Shown here: positions 30,767-40,197 of the stretch, piece by piece
Numbering within the stretch: the stretch's first letter is position 1
Layout: each line of letters opens with the position of its first letter
Assembly (NCBI GenBank): GCA_041494805.1
Contig: JBGQBN010000011.1
Location: 31,198-95,197, forward strand
Direction of reading: 5' to 3'
Length of the DNA: 64,000 bases
Source: JBGQBN01 sp041494805
Lineage (GTDB): Bacteria > Acidobacteriota > Terriglobia > Terriglobales > Acidobacteriaceae
The notes under the pieces: generated by a model
The model's database searches: none
The model's input: the letters and a program-made list of their open reading frames with translations, nothing else
What the model was told of the DNA's origin: nothing
Program-made: the position numbers and the translations under genes

Positions 30767-32478
30767 AAATACGGGCCAATGGCAAGCGCATCCATGCGGG
30801 TACGCTTGAAACAAGCAATGGCCTCCTCGGGCGCGCACACGATGGGCTCATTCTCGTTGAAGCTTGTGTTCAGGATAAGGGGTATTCCGGTCTCGCGATA
30901 GAACGCGTGAATCAAGTCGTAATAAAGTGGATTCTCCTCGCGGCTGACGCTTTGCAGCCGTCCGGTATCGTCCACATGGTTCACCGCGCACAGTTGAGCG
31001 CGTTTTTCAGGACGAATCTTGTAGACGTGGAGCATGAAGGGCGATGGGTGGCCGTGCTCGAAGTATTCACCCTGGTACTCCGCCAGAATAGAAGGCGCAA
31101 ATGGGCGGAACCACTCGCGATGCTTGACGCGTGCATTCAGCACGTCCTTCATGTTGGGTAACCCAGGGTGGGCCACAATCGATCGATTACCCAAAGCGCG
31201 CGGGCCCCATTCCATTCGTCCCTGGAACCAGCCGACAACGCTCCCCGCAGCCACTTTTCTAGCAACCGCCTCCAGCAAAGGCTCGCGTTCAAGTTTGCAA
31301 TAGTGCAGGCCGGCGTTCTTCAAGCTGGATTCGATTCGCGGCCCGGCAAACTCAGGCCCAAGATACGAATTCTTCATCACGTACCGCCGCGGCTGCTTAA
31401 GCACGGAATGGTAGGTATGCAACGCTGCGCCGATGGCCAGTCCCTCATCGCCGGCAGCAGGCTGAATCCAGGTACGCCGGAAGGGCGTCTGCGTGAAGAT
31501 CTTTCCATTGGCAACGCTGTTGAGCGCGCAGCCTCCCGCCATGGCGAGATCCTCCACGGGCACATGCCCATGCAGCCGGTTCAGGAGCTGGAAGAACACT
31601 TCTTCGAAACGATGCTGCATGGCATAGGCGAGGTTCATGTCGCGCTGCGTAATCTCGGCATGAGGCTCGCGCGGGTCACCGAAAAGCTTCACCATTCGAT
31701 CGGAGAAATGCCGGGCCAGGCGCACAGTGCCATCGGGCAAAACCTGCATCCCCTGGTTGCTGCCGAGAGGCTTGAAGTAATCCAGGTCAAGCTGAAAGTT
31801 TCCGTTTTTCAGGCCAATCACCTCGCGGAGCTTTTGGCAGTACGTGTCTTTCCCGTAGGGCGCGAGCCCCATGACCTTGCCTTCGTCTCCATATTTCTTG
31901 TAGCCGATGAACTCACAGACCATGGTGTAAAAGCTGCCCAGAGAGTGGGGCAGGTAAACCCGGTCGAGAACCTCAATCTCACCACCCTCACACCGGGCCA
32001 TCATGGTGGAGACAAAATCGCCAGAGCCGTCGTAGCTGAAACCCGCAGCCTTTTCCCAGGGCGAACAGTAGTAGGCGCTGGCAATGTGGGCTATGTGGTG
32101 CTCGAGGTGGTGCTGCTGGAAACGCAGCGCGCTCGGATCGGCATCGAGAGCCCCGGCCAGCAGCGAACGAACATCTCGCAAGGCCTCCTTGCGCTGACGC
32201 AGCCGGATGAAATTCAGAATTCGGGCGGGATTGGCCAGGGCATACTGAACTTTCTTGGCCAGGTTCGCGTCACTATCCTGTCCAACCGCGACATGATCGA
32301 CGTCGGTAATCTTCGCGCCGACCGCATCCAGGCAGGCTCTGACTGCAAGCGAAGGAAATCCGCCGTAATGCTTGCTCCGATTCAGACGCTCCTCAGCGAT
32401 GGCAAATACAACTTCACCATCCTGTACGATGGCAGCCGAGGCATCGGCGTGAAACATGTTCAGGCCCAGTATCAACAT
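30724..32478 (-). CDS. NodU/TobZ-family carbamoyltransferase
   Basis: About 584 residues run from ATG 32478; TTG 32487 is an alternative with AAGGA close upstream. The enzyme uses ATP and carbamoyl phosphate to carbamoylate a sugar hydroxyl. The N-terminal Kae1-like domain opens MLILGLNMFHADASAA and has the His cluster HHLEHHIAH; FSYDGSGDF binds nucleotide. The C-terminal domain contains GRMEWGPRALGNRSI, a family hallmark. The last ten residues (SENRDLRTQN) are encoded by an intergenic-type repeat, so the original stop was probably lost and replaced. It lies within the shorter minus-strand set, 66 to 75 bases after the GT2. Confidence 0.9.
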   Translation of the reverse strand: MLILGLNMFHADASAAIVQDGEVVFAIAEERLNRSKHYGGFPSLAVRACLDAVGAKITDVDHVAVGQDSDANLAKKVQYALANPARILNFIRLRQRKEALRDVRSLLAGALDADPSALRFQQHHLEHHIAHIASAYYCSPWEKAAGFSYDGSGDFVSTMMARCEGGEIEVLDRVYLPHSLGSFYTMVCEFIGYKKYGDEGKVMGLAPYGKDTYCQKLREVIGLKNGNFQLDLDYFKPLGSNQGMQVLPDGTVRLARHFSDRMVKLFGDPREPHAEITQRDMNLAYAMQHRFEEVFFQLLNRLHGHVPVEDLAMAGGCALNSVANGKIFTQTPFRRTWIQPAAGDEGLAIGAALHTYHSVLKQPRRYVMKNSYLGPEFAGPRIESSLKNAGLHYCKLEREPLLEAVARKVAAGSVVGWFQGRMEWGPRALGNRSIVAHPGLPNMKDVLNARVKHREWFRPFAPSILAEYQGEYFEHGHPSPFMLHVYKIRPEKRAQLCAVNHVDDTGRLQSVSREENPLYYDLIHAFYRETGIPLILNTSFNENEPIVCAPEEAIACFKRTRMDALAIGPYLVLKSENRDLRTQN

Positions 32479-32553
32479 GGACGGCAATTTTTCCTTCAGT
32501 TGGTGGGGCTCATCAGTCGGCGCAGTGTGCCGGTTATCCGCAAAGCACAGTTG

Positions 32554-33477
32554 TCAGTCCTTCCTGGCACGCAACTCGTAAATCTTGGCTTTAGTGTGAA
32601 ACATCTGCACCGCCTGGAAACCACAGTAGATCAGGCCAGGAACCCCGTCGAGAAATCCCAAACGAAACCCATAGCGGTAGAGGAAAATCAGCAACGGCGA
32701 CCCAGGCAGCGCGTAAAGTTTCTTCTTGAGCCAGCGGCGGCGCTGCGCCTGCGCACCGAAGAACGCCGGCGGCAGCGCGCCGGGACTTTCCTCCCGGTTG
32801 AGAAGAACGCGAGCTTCCCAGTTGGAATACTCGTCGTGCTTCTGGATGTAGCGGGATAAGGACTCGACATTGTGATGGGTGAGTGGGTTTCTCAGTCTTG
32901 CCGTTCGTCCATCGACCACGACATGCTCGTGTACTTCCATGTCGCACATGGAGGTGTCCTGTTCTTTCAGGCGGCACTCGAACTGTGCTTTTCCCCGGCG
33001 GAACAGCGAGAGCTTGTAGAAGCCGGCGTCACCGTGGCGAAGTAGGCGGCCCAAGAAAAACATCCGCAACGCGACATAGTAGCCGTCGTAACGTGAGTCC
33101 TGGATCGCCTGTTCTATTTCTTCCGCCAGTTCGGAAGTCAGGGCTTCGTCGGCATCCATGAGAAAGATCCAGTTATAGGCAAACGGAAGCACGTCCATGG
33201 CCCACTGGCGCTTCTTCGGCCAACCACCGTGGTAGTGAAACTGGACGACTTTGGCGCCAAAGAATCGGGCAATCTCGGCCGTGTCATCGGTGCTTTGCGA
33301 ATCGATGACATAAACCTCACCCACGCCGCGTAATGATTCCAGGCAACGGGGCAAGTTACGCGCTTCATTCCGGACAGCAACGATTACGCTCACGGGCAGG
33401 AGCGTGCTTGCGTCCCGGAATCGCTGTAACCTGGGTTCCTCTAGCTTCTGCATCGGGGAAGAAATTGTTTTCAACAT
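32554..33477 (-). CDS. Glycosyltransferase family 2
   Basis: The protein has about 307 residues. The GT-A fold opens with PVSVIVAVRNEARNL, the nucleotide-binding acidic residue is in VIDSQSTDDT, and the metal site is MDADEAL (DxD-like). The C-terminal region with LKKKLYALPGSPLLIFLYRYG is a hydrophobic helix that may anchor to the membrane. It is related to WaaE/KdtX-type sugar transferases by its HYHGGWPKKRQWA stretch. The start is ATG 33477 with CAGGG just upstream; the frame also extends to TTG 33498. It is 36 bases downstream of the asnB-like gene. Confidence 0.88.
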   Translation of the reverse strand: MLKTISSPMQKLEEPRLQRFRDASTLLPVSVIVAVRNEARNLPRCLESLRGVGEVYVIDSQSTDDTAEIARFFGAKVVQFHYHGGWPKKRQWAMDVLPFAYNWIFLMDADEALTSELAEEIEQAIQDSRYDGYYVALRMFFLGRLLRHGDAGFYKLSLFRRGKAQFECRLKEQDTSMCDMEVHEHVVVDGRTARLRNPLTHHNVESLSRYIQKHDEYSNWEARVLLNREESPGALPPAFFGAQAQRRRWLKKKLYALPGSPLLIFLYRYGFRLGFLDGVPGLIYCGFQAVQMFHTKAKIYELRARKD

Positions 33478-33512
33478 ATTACCCTGAAACTGTCGCAACC
33501 CTCTCTCAGAAA

Positions 33513-35441
33513 CTAGGCAGTCACCGAATACAATTCACACCAGCGCTCAAGCACATAAAGGGACCAGGGCCGTGACCAGGATGTGATGCCACGCTGGAAG
33601 CCGTCCCACGCCTCGGCAACAGCCTTGGGCTGAAGCACTGCAGCCAGCGCCCCGTTAGCTGTTTTCAGCAGTCTCTGCTCAACTCCGGGCCGTAGCTCGT
33701 CGCGCAGCCAATGCTCCCACGGAAGCGTAAACCCGCGTTTCTGCCGGTGGACTATCCGCTCGGGCAGCGCGCCCCGAAGCGCGCTTACCAGTAACGGCTT
33801 GGGCGTGTGAGCATTCAGTTTCCAGACACCGGGTACCGCCAACAGTTTCTCCGCCAGCCGGTGATCAATCAATGGGACCCGCATCTCGAGCCCATGGGCC
33901 ATGCTCATCGTGTCAGAATCTCGGAGCAAAGTGTTGAGCATGTAGCAACGAGCCTCAAGATAGGAAACCCGGTTGATGGGATCCAGACTGCGCGCGCTGC
34001 CCAGGCTCTGCCGTAAAGGCAGGTCCGCCCGCTCGGCGACCTGCTCGTCGTGCCCTCCGAACAAGCGATCCCGTTGCTCGGACGTAAAAAGCATGCGCGA
34101 AAGAAAGTACGGATGAATGACCCGGCCATTCCCGCGGGCAAGAGCAGCGAGCTTTCGGTTCTGGTCCGTGTCCCGAACCGCCAGAGCGAAGGCTCCGGCC
34201 AAAGCTCCCCGTGCCACCCTGGGTACACGGCTCCAGTAACCAGAAAAGCGTTCCATGCGGGGTACGTCGCGGAAGCTGGAGTAACCGGCAAAGAGTTCGT
34301 CACCGCCCAGGCCGGAAAGCGCGACTTTGATACCTGCCGCTCGGGTTTGCCGCGAGATGAGATACGTATTCACACCGTCGATCGTGGGTTGATCCATGGC
34401 TTGGAGTGCGCCAGGAATCGCATCGAGCGCGTCGTGCTGGGAAACAAGTATTTCGTGGTGATCGGTTCCGAATTCTCGGGCCACCATACGGGAATACTCG
34501 CCCTCGCTGTAGTCTTCCTCCTGGAAAACAATGGAAAACGTGCTGATCGGCGTTCCGTCCTGGCGCAGGATTCCGGCCAGACTGCTGGAATCGATTCCTC
34601 CGGAAAGGAAGACGCCCACGGGAACATCGCTGACCATCTGCATGCGGACGGCCTCACCCAGGGCGACGTGCAAATCGTCCTCGATATTCTTGCGTTCAGC
34701 CTCAGAGGGCCTGGCCGGCCCGGTGGCACCGCCCGCCTCTTCTGCTCGAGGTATAAGGTCCCAGTACAGGACCTCGCGCAGCTTGCCTTGATCCCATACC
34801 AGGTAGTGCCCGGGACGAAGGGCAGAAATGCCTTCGATCAGGGTGATGGGATCGTACAGCGATCCAAAGCTCAAATAGTTGATCAGGCCAGCGCGATCCA
34901 GGCGATGCGGCACCAGACCCGTGCCCAGCAGGGTTCGAACTTCGGAAGCAAACAGAAAGTGCTCGCCGGAAGCATAGTAGTAAAGCGGCTTGATGCCCAT
35001 CGGGTCACGAGCGAGAAAAAGCCGGTGGCGCTGTGCGTCCCAGATGGCAAAGGCAAACATGCCGCGCAGTTCTTGCAGGCAACGTTCTCCCCACCGGCCG
35101 TAAGCCTTCAGCAGAACCTCAGTATCAGCGTGACTGCGGAAGCACACTCCCTCGTGCTCCAATTTCGCCCGAATTTCACGGAAGTTGTAGATCTCACCGT
35201 TGTAGGTAATCCAATTCCCTGTCTCCAGGTCCTGCATCGGCTGATGACCGAGGGGTGAGAGATCAAGAATGGCCAGACGCCGATTGCCCAGTCCAACTTC
35301 AACTGGCTCCGGTATGGTTTCCCGAATAATCACGGTCCCGGAGTCGTCAGGACCCCGGTGAGCCAGCGAGCGGGTGGCACGCTCCAGAAGGTCCGGGGCA
35401 ACCGCTGCATTACGTGCGACGATGCCGACGATTCCGCACAC
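33513..35441 (-). CDS. asnB: Glutamine-hydrolysing asparagine synthase family protein (AsnB-like)
   Basis: The protein has 642 residues. The initiator is a GTG with GGGAG 9 bases upstream; removal of Met exposes Cys2 of MCGIVG, the N-terminal nucleophile of the glutaminase domain (about 1-210). The synthase domain has the PP-loop SGGIDSSSLAG. The family makes asparagine, but members in polysaccharide loci (for example WbpS) amidate uronic acids. Here it sits beside a C5-epimerase-like gene and a carbamoyltransferase, so uronic acid amidation is a real option. It is 17 bases downstream of the acyltransferase. Confidence 0.88.
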   Translation of the reverse strand: MCGIVGIVARNAAVAPDLLERATRSLAHRGPDDSGTVIIRETIPEPVEVGLGNRRLAILDLSPLGHQPMQDLETGNWITYNGEIYNFREIRAKLEHEGVCFRSHADTEVLLKAYGRWGERCLQELRGMFAFAIWDAQRHRLFLARDPMGIKPLYYYASGEHFLFASEVRTLLGTGLVPHRLDRAGLINYLSFGSLYDPITLIEGISALRPGHYLVWDQGKLREVLYWDLIPRAEEAGGATGPARPSEAERKNIEDDLHVALGEAVRMQMVSDVPVGVFLSGGIDSSSLAGILRQDGTPISTFSIVFQEEDYSEGEYSRMVAREFGTDHHEILVSQHDALDAIPGALQAMDQPTIDGVNTYLISRQTRAAGIKVALSGLGGDELFAGYSSFRDVPRMERFSGYWSRVPRVARGALAGAFALAVRDTDQNRKLAALARGNGRVIHPYFLSRMLFTSEQRDRLFGGHDEQVAERADLPLRQSLGSARSLDPINRVSYLEARCYMLNTLLRDSDTMSMAHGLEMRVPLIDHRLAEKLLAVPGVWKLNAHTPKPLLVSALRGALPERIVHRQKRGFTLPWEHWLRDELRPGVEQRLLKTANGALAAVLQPKAVAEAWDGFQRGITSWSRPWSLYVLERWCELYSVTA

Positions 35442-35458
35442 CGGCGTCTGCTCCCAAA

Positions 35459-36670
35459 TCAGTATTTGTAGGCTTGCCCCTGGCGCAGGAGCGGCTTCTC
35501 AAAGAAAGCCCATGAGATTTTCGCGATCACAAGAGTAAGGGCGATGCCGATTAATCCTCCGACAAACTGTGTCGCCTCGGAGGCATACACAAAGTGAATG
35601 CCTAGCACCCGTCGGGATGCTTCCATCAGGGGAAGATGGAGCAGATATGTACAGTAGGCCAGGACGCCGAGTTGTGTCAGGCCTCTGCTGGTGAGTACGC
35701 GGTGTACGGGCCCGCGTGACTCGGTAACGGCTATCAGCAGGCAAAATGTGTAGAACAAAGCGAGCCACGAATAGCCGATGATCACCATGGGTCCGGCAGT
35801 TGCGTCGTACCCTGCGTAGGTCAGCAAGGCCAGCCCGATGAAAAGAAAACTCGAGACTCCGTAGAGAACAGACCTTCGGGTGTGCAGCCAGTTCCACGAT
35901 CTCGGAGTTCTGACCATCAAGGCCGCCAAGACTCCAAGACTCAGCGCGTCAGCCCGGCAGGGCATGAGCACGTAGTTGGCGAAGTTGCCGTACTTGAAGG
36001 TTAAGTGAAGAATCGTCCGGAGCACAGGGGCCGCGACTACCACGGACGACAAGACAAAGATCAGATGTGATCGACTGACCTTCCGGACCAGAAATGGAAC
36101 TGTCAGGTAGAACTGTTCCTCCACCGCCAGAGACCAAGTGGCAGCCATCGCCCCTACCCCGAATGTACCGGCCCCGGCCATCCAAATATTCTGCGTGAAT
36201 GTCAGGTAAGAAAACCACGGGATGGGTGTGGAGGAGAACTTGCCCAACCATCCAGGCATCCAGTCGAAGGGAATATATCGGATCAAAAAGAGTGACACCG
36301 CAACTCCGTAAAGGGGCAGGATGCGGTACGCTCGTCGAAGGTAAAACGTCTTGAAGTAGCGAGGCGAGTCCCTTGAATCTAGAAGAATTCCACCGATCAG
36401 GAACCCAGAGAGTACGAAGAAGAGGTCTACGCCGCTCCATGCCAGTCGGCCCACCGCCACCAAATGGGTAAGAATTTTCGAGCTCGGCTGCATTTCAAAC
36501 ACAGCATGACACAAAAGCACTAGCAGGATTGCCACGCCACGAAGCCCGTCCAGCGCGGGGATCCGGGTGGCAGAATCGATGACCGGCACATGCAGAGTTG
36601 CCTTGCTGGTCGCGAGTTCGAGAATTCCAAGATCAGGTAGACTTCGGACCGCTTGGGGAGATGCCGCCAT
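35459..36670 (-). CDS. Acyltransferase 3 family (OafA-like) membrane O-acetyltransferase
   Basis: The protein has 403 residues. About ten transmembrane helices are present. DGLRGVAILLVLLCHAVFE carries the conserved Arg and the catalytic His region, FFVLSGFLIGGIL and TWSLAVEEQFY are family signatures. It would O-acetylate the polysaccharide or a lipid-linked intermediate from cytoplasmic acetyl-CoA. It is the first gene of the shorter minus-strand set. No clear ribosome site precedes ATG 36670. A 220-base gap separates it from the divergent GT87 start. Confidence 0.9.
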   Translation of the reverse strand: MAASPQAVRSLPDLGILELATSKATLHVPVIDSATRIPALDGLRGVAILLVLLCHAVFEMQPSSKILTHLVAVGRLAWSGVDLFFVLSGFLIGGILLDSRDSPRYFKTFYLRRAYRILPLYGVAVSLFLIRYIPFDWMPGWLGKFSSTPIPWFSYLTFTQNIWMAGAGTFGVGAMAATWSLAVEEQFYLTVPFLVRKVSRSHLIFVLSSVVVAAPVLRTILHLTFKYGNFANYVLMPCRADALSLGVLAALMVRTPRSWNWLHTRRSVLYGVSSFLFIGLALLTYAGYDATAGPMVIIGYSWLALFYTFCLLIAVTESRGPVHRVLTSRGLTQLGVLAYCTYLLHLPLMEASRRVLGIHFVYASEATQFVGGLIGIALTLVIAKISWAFFEKPLLRQGQAYKY

Positions 36671-36819
36671 GTTTTATGGAAATGTTACAAGCATAGTAGC
36701 AGGAAGTTGCAGTAGCGAGAACACGCTCGGCAGCGGTGGAACCGGAAACGTCAGCAGGTCTAGAGCGACCACCGCAACAACAATCGGATGCCTTTAACGG
36801 TGCCGGCACGTGGTCGTTC

Positions 36820-36848
36820 TTGAGTGATCACAGGAAAAATACTATCTT
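36820..36848 (+). promoter_or_regulatory. Predicted sigma-70 promoter of the GT87 gene
   Basis: TTGAGT (36820-36825), a 17-base spacer and TATCTT (36843-36848), each 4 of 6 to consensus, predict a start near 36855, before the GT87 start codon. Confidence 0.4.
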
Positions 36849-36890
36849 GGACTGAGTGGTCGCAGCTCGGTGAACCGCAACTCGGAATTA

Positions 36891-38219
36891 ATGCCAACCC
36901 AAGGCAACTCGACTGCAGCCGCCCTATCGACTCGGTGGAAGTCTCTCCTGATCGCTCTGGTCCTCCTGGCAGCCGGAGAGTTTGTGTTGCGAGGTCCCAT
37001 TCGATTCTTGCACGCCCTCGACTTCAACGACTTCATCTCGCCGTACATACAAGCAAGAGCGTTGGTGCAAGGAATTGATCCCTACAGTCCAGAAAACCTG
37101 GTTCGGTTGTGGCCCGAGGGTGCACAGCGATTCGATTTTCTGGCCAGGGACCTGGCCAGCGGCACGTTGATCATCAACCACGGCATACCCACCGCATATC
37201 CCTTGACTTGCTTTCTCCTGCTCACTCCCTTTGCGGTGTTCCGGTGGCCAATCGCTCACCTTGCCTGGTTAGTGACCAATCTGGTGCTTGTCCTGTGGCT
37301 GCTATGGTCCCTGGTTTCACTGGCCGGTTTCCGCTGGCAAGAAAAGCGCGCCTACTTGTTTTTGGCCCTCGCGCTGGCTCTTGCGCCCTTCCACACAGGC
37401 TTGGCCGCCGGGAGTATCGCAATTGTTACAGTTGCTCTATGCGGCATCGCAATCTCGGCCGCGCATCGCAAGAATGACACCTTGGCCGGAATTCTCATCG
37501 GCCTCGCCATTTGCCTCAAGCCGCAGATCGGTGTGCCTTTCCTGGCGTACTACGTCCTGCGCCGGCGCTGGCACATCTCCGGTGTTTCGACTGGAGTAGT
37601 CATCGTCACCGCAATCTCAGCGATTGGTCGCTTGGCGGCCAGCCACACGTCCTGGCTACAGAACTACCGGATGGACAACAGAGTCCTGTTGGCGACTGGT
37701 ATCTTGAGCGACTTCACCGAGAGAAATCCAATTCGCTTCAGCCTGGTGAACTTGCAGGTGCTCCTGGACGCTCTGGTGAAGCATGCGGTCGCTGCCAACA
37801 TCCTGGCGTTGATGATATCCGGGATGATGTTCCTGGTTTGGCTACTGTTGGTCTGGCGACGAAACGACTCTGCAGATGAACTGCTGGACCTGAGCACGAT
37901 CGCAGTCCTGAGTTTGCTGCCGGTGTACCACAGGTTGTACGACGCTTCTTTGCTGGTTTTGCCATTGTGCTGGAGTTTGTCCGAAATGTCAGGCCGTTTC
38001 AACCGGTTTGCGCGAGCAGCGCTCCTGCTTATTCTCCCCTTCCTTGTGCCCGGCGGATCGGCGTTGGAGCAATTGCAACTCAGCGGCCGTGTGGCGAAAA
38101 CGATAGTTAATTCCTGGTGGTGGGGCACGCTTGTGATGCCGCATCAGGTGTGGGCGTTGTTTTTCCTAAGCGTGCTGCTCCTATGGACCATGAAGGTCGG
38201 CGCGGAAGCAAAGTCTTAA
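36891..38219 (+). CDS. Glycosyltransferase family 87 (DUF2029) membrane protein
   Basis: The protein has 442 residues, nearly all hydrophobic, with about ten to twelve transmembrane helices. The first periplasmic loop has DFNDFISPYIQARALVQG and DPYSPEN, the Asp-containing loop typical of GT87 (mannosyltransferases using polyprenyl-phosphate sugars). LKPQIGVPFLAYYVL is another family element. It would add a sugar on the periplasmic face. ATG 36891 is chosen; GTG 36870 in the same frame is possible but lacks a ribosome site. It is the only plus-strand gene inside the cluster and separates the two minus-strand sets. It converges with the methyltransferase at 38260. Confidence 0.8.
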   Translation: MPTQGNSTAAALSTRWKSLLIALVLLAAGEFVLRGPIRFLHALDFNDFISPYIQARALVQGIDPYSPENLVRLWPEGAQRFDFLARDLASGTLIINHGIPTAYPLTCFLLLTPFAVFRWPIAHLAWLVTNLVLVLWLLWSLVSLAGFRWQEKRAYLFLALALALAPFHTGLAAGSIAIVTVALCGIAISAAHRKNDTLAGILIGLAICLKPQIGVPFLAYYVLRRRWHISGVSTGVVIVTAISAIGRLAASHTSWLQNYRMDNRVLLATGILSDFTERNPIRFSLVNLQVLLDALVKHAVAANILALMISGMMFLVWLLLVWRRNDSADELLDLSTIAVLSLLPVYHRLYDASLLVLPLCWSLSEMSGRFNRFARAALLLILPFLVPGGSALEQLQLSGRVAKTIVNSWWWGTLVMPHQVWALFFLSVLLLWTMKVGAEAKS

Positions 38220-38259
38220 TTACTTGATGTGGCGCCAGGTTCGGACGACAGGAGGCGAA

Positions 38260-38919
38260 CTACTTGAACGCCTCGACGTACAGGGAGTGTGGAAGTTCTC
38301 TCGAATCGCCTGGCTCATAGGGTGGAGCTTTATCGCCGTAGAGACGGCTGTTCCCTTCTCTCGCTTCCTCCACCTCCCGGAAGCCTGCTCTGCGAAGTAC
38401 CTCGTCCATGTAGCTGAAATCGAAAGCAGTGCGGTGCTGTCCGTCGCAGAAAACGAAGTTGGAGAATCTGCCTCCCAGCGACTCAAAGGGCCGCGGGAAA
38501 GCATCGTAAAACCAATTGTGTTGTTTCTGGCTATAGGCGGCAATGGCGCTGTTCAGGTTGGGAACCACCAGGCGGATCCCGCCTTCGGGCTTGAGGACCC
38601 GCACACATTCCCGCAGAAGGCGCTGCAGTTCGTCCGGATAAAAATGCTCAAACATGTGCGTGGAATAGATCGAATCCGCCACGCTTGAACGGAACGGAAG
38701 CCCGCAGCGTACGTCGAGCCAGAGGTCTAGCTTCTGCAAGGGATTGGCATCGACGTTCACGAAGCCCGGCAGGTACTTCGGGCCGCACCCCAGGTGCAGA
38801 TGGAGCTGGCGTCCATTAGTAGGACGAAGCGCATAGAAGCATTTGCGCGCCCAATAGTTGGGCAGGGTGGCCTTCGCGATAACAAGAAAGCAGAGGTCTT
38901 TGTAGCGCTGATGAAGCAA
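38260..38919 (-). CDS. SAM-dependent methyltransferase, class I
   Basis: The protein has 219 residues. The SAM motif is LHLGCGPKYLPGFVNVD, followed by motif II with YSTHMFEHF and post-I LKPEGGIRLVVPN. This arrangement is the Methyltransf_11 family often seen near polysaccharide genes, acting on a sugar or terminating a chain. The start is TTG 38919 with GAGG 11 bases upstream; no ATG lies nearby. It ends the long minus-strand set, 87 bases after a GT4 gene. Confidence 0.8.
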   Translation of the reverse strand: MLHQRYKDLCFLVIAKATLPNYWARKCFYALRPTNGRQLHLHLGCGPKYLPGFVNVDANPLQKLDLWLDVRCGLPFRSSVADSIYSTHMFEHFYPDELQRLLRECVRVLKPEGGIRLVVPNLNSAIAAYSQKQHNWFYDAFPRPFESLGGRFSNFVFCDGQHRTAFDFSYMDEVLRRAGFREVEEAREGNSRLYGDKAPPYEPGDSRELPHSLYVEAFK

Positions 38920-39006
38920 ACCCAGTCCTCAGGAGTAGTTGGCTGATTATAAACCCGAAATCTGGAGTTTCCTCCGTCGACGCCAGTATCGGGTCGCAGA
39001 GCCTGG

Positions 39007-40197
39007 CTAAGCAGCTACCGCGTCACCACGGGAACGTTTTACCAACTCCGTAGCCAGACCGACGATCTGTTCAACGTGGGTACTCCAGGAAAAGTCACGC
39101 GAGCGTTTCAATCCCGCATTAGACAGCTGCTGTCTCAAGAATGGGGATTCATCTAGCCGCAGGATACAATCGGTCAGCAACTCGTGTGAGAAGCGCGGAG
39201 AATATAAAGCTGCGCCGCAACAGATTTCACGATGCACCGGCAGGTCAGACGCCACAACCGGCAATCCCGCAGCCATAGCCTCAACCAGAGGATGGGCGAA
39301 CGACTCGGCATAGGCCGGCGTCACGTAACAATCGCACGCACGGTACACCTGGTGCAGGAGGTGGTATGGCACTGGGCCGAGTTCCACAACGTGGTTTCCT
39401 ATGCCGAGCTGCCGGACCAGATCAGCAGCAGCTGAGGCACGGTAGGAGCCGGGATTGTCTTCCGAACGTAGCGTGCAGGTGAGAAACAGCCTTACCTCGC
39501 GGCCAGACAGGCGCCCCTGCAACCGAGGCAGGGCACGAAGCAAGGTTTCGAAATTCCGGTAGTAGTTGTAGTGGCTGACAAACAGAAGCCGGAGTGCGCC
39601 TTGGGCCGAGAGCAGCTTCTTGGCAATTGCCTCCGGCAGTGGAGCCTTGTCTTCGAAGAATGCATCAGGATCGAAGCCGTGGTGAATGCTGACGACATCC
39701 CTCCCGGTCCATTGGCGCAGCTCTTCCGCGAACGACCGGCTGGGCGCCACTGTACAATCTGCCCAGTGGACGGACCGCCTGGCAATGATTCCCTTGATGC
39801 GGGTATCCAACCACATCCCGTAGTCACCACGGCCACGAAGATCACGGGAAAAGTCGCGTGAGGTGTAGAGAGCATTTCGCGACAGCAGTATCTGTGGTAC
39901 TGGCGATCTCCACAGGGCAAAATTACCAGCCGAAATCACCACGTCTGCATCCATGCGCCGGATGAGCCCGGGCAGCACATTCTGCTCGTGCCAAAAGCGC
40001 TGGGCTGCATTGGCCGGACTCTCCATTTCGAGAAATGAAATGTTGGACGAGTTTCGTAGTTCCTGCCGCAGGCATGGATTCGCTGCCACGGTGGTCCGAA
40101 CGTCGGTCCTGGCCGCGAGATGGGGGATGACATTGCGCAGGTAGGTCAGCCCGCCGCCGGCGCTGGCCGCGAGGCCGTTGAGGAACAGGTGCATCAT
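39007..40197 (-). CDS. Glycosyltransferase family 4
   Basis: The protein has 396 residues. The GT-B N-terminal loop is LAASAGGGLTYLRNVIPHL, a Gly-rich acceptor loop. The donor side has LLFVSHYNYYRNFETLLRA and ESFAHPLVEAMAAGLPVVA. The ATG at 40197 overlaps the upstream ligase stop as ATGA, so translation is likely coupled. The longer frame from 40233 is not needed. It would add one sugar of the repeat unit. Confidence 0.9.
   Translation of the reverse strand: MMHLFLNGLAASAGGGLTYLRNVIPHLAARTDVRTTVAANPCLRQELRNSSNISFLEMESPANAAQRFWHEQNVLPGLIRRMDADVVISAGNFALWRSPVPQILLSRNALYTSRDFSRDLRGRGDYGMWLDTRIKGIIARRSVHWADCTVAPSRSFAEELRQWTGRDVVSIHHGFDPDAFFEDKAPLPEAIAKKLLSAQGALRLLFVSHYNYYRNFETLLRALPRLQGRLSGREVRLFLTCTLRSEDNPGSYRASAAADLVRQLGIGNHVVELGPVPYHLLHQVYRACDCYVTPAYAESFAHPLVEAMAAGLPVVASDLPVHREICCGAALYSPRFSHELLTDCILRLDESPFLRQQLSNAGLKRSRDFSWSTHVEQIVGLATELVKRSRGDAVAA

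Noticed and set aside
31168..32859. 563-codon plus-strand ORF
   Set aside because: Antisense to the carbamoyltransferase and GT2, both firmly supported by motifs.
34050..35258. 402-codon plus-strand ORF
   Set aside because: Antisense to the AsnB-like gene; a shadow.
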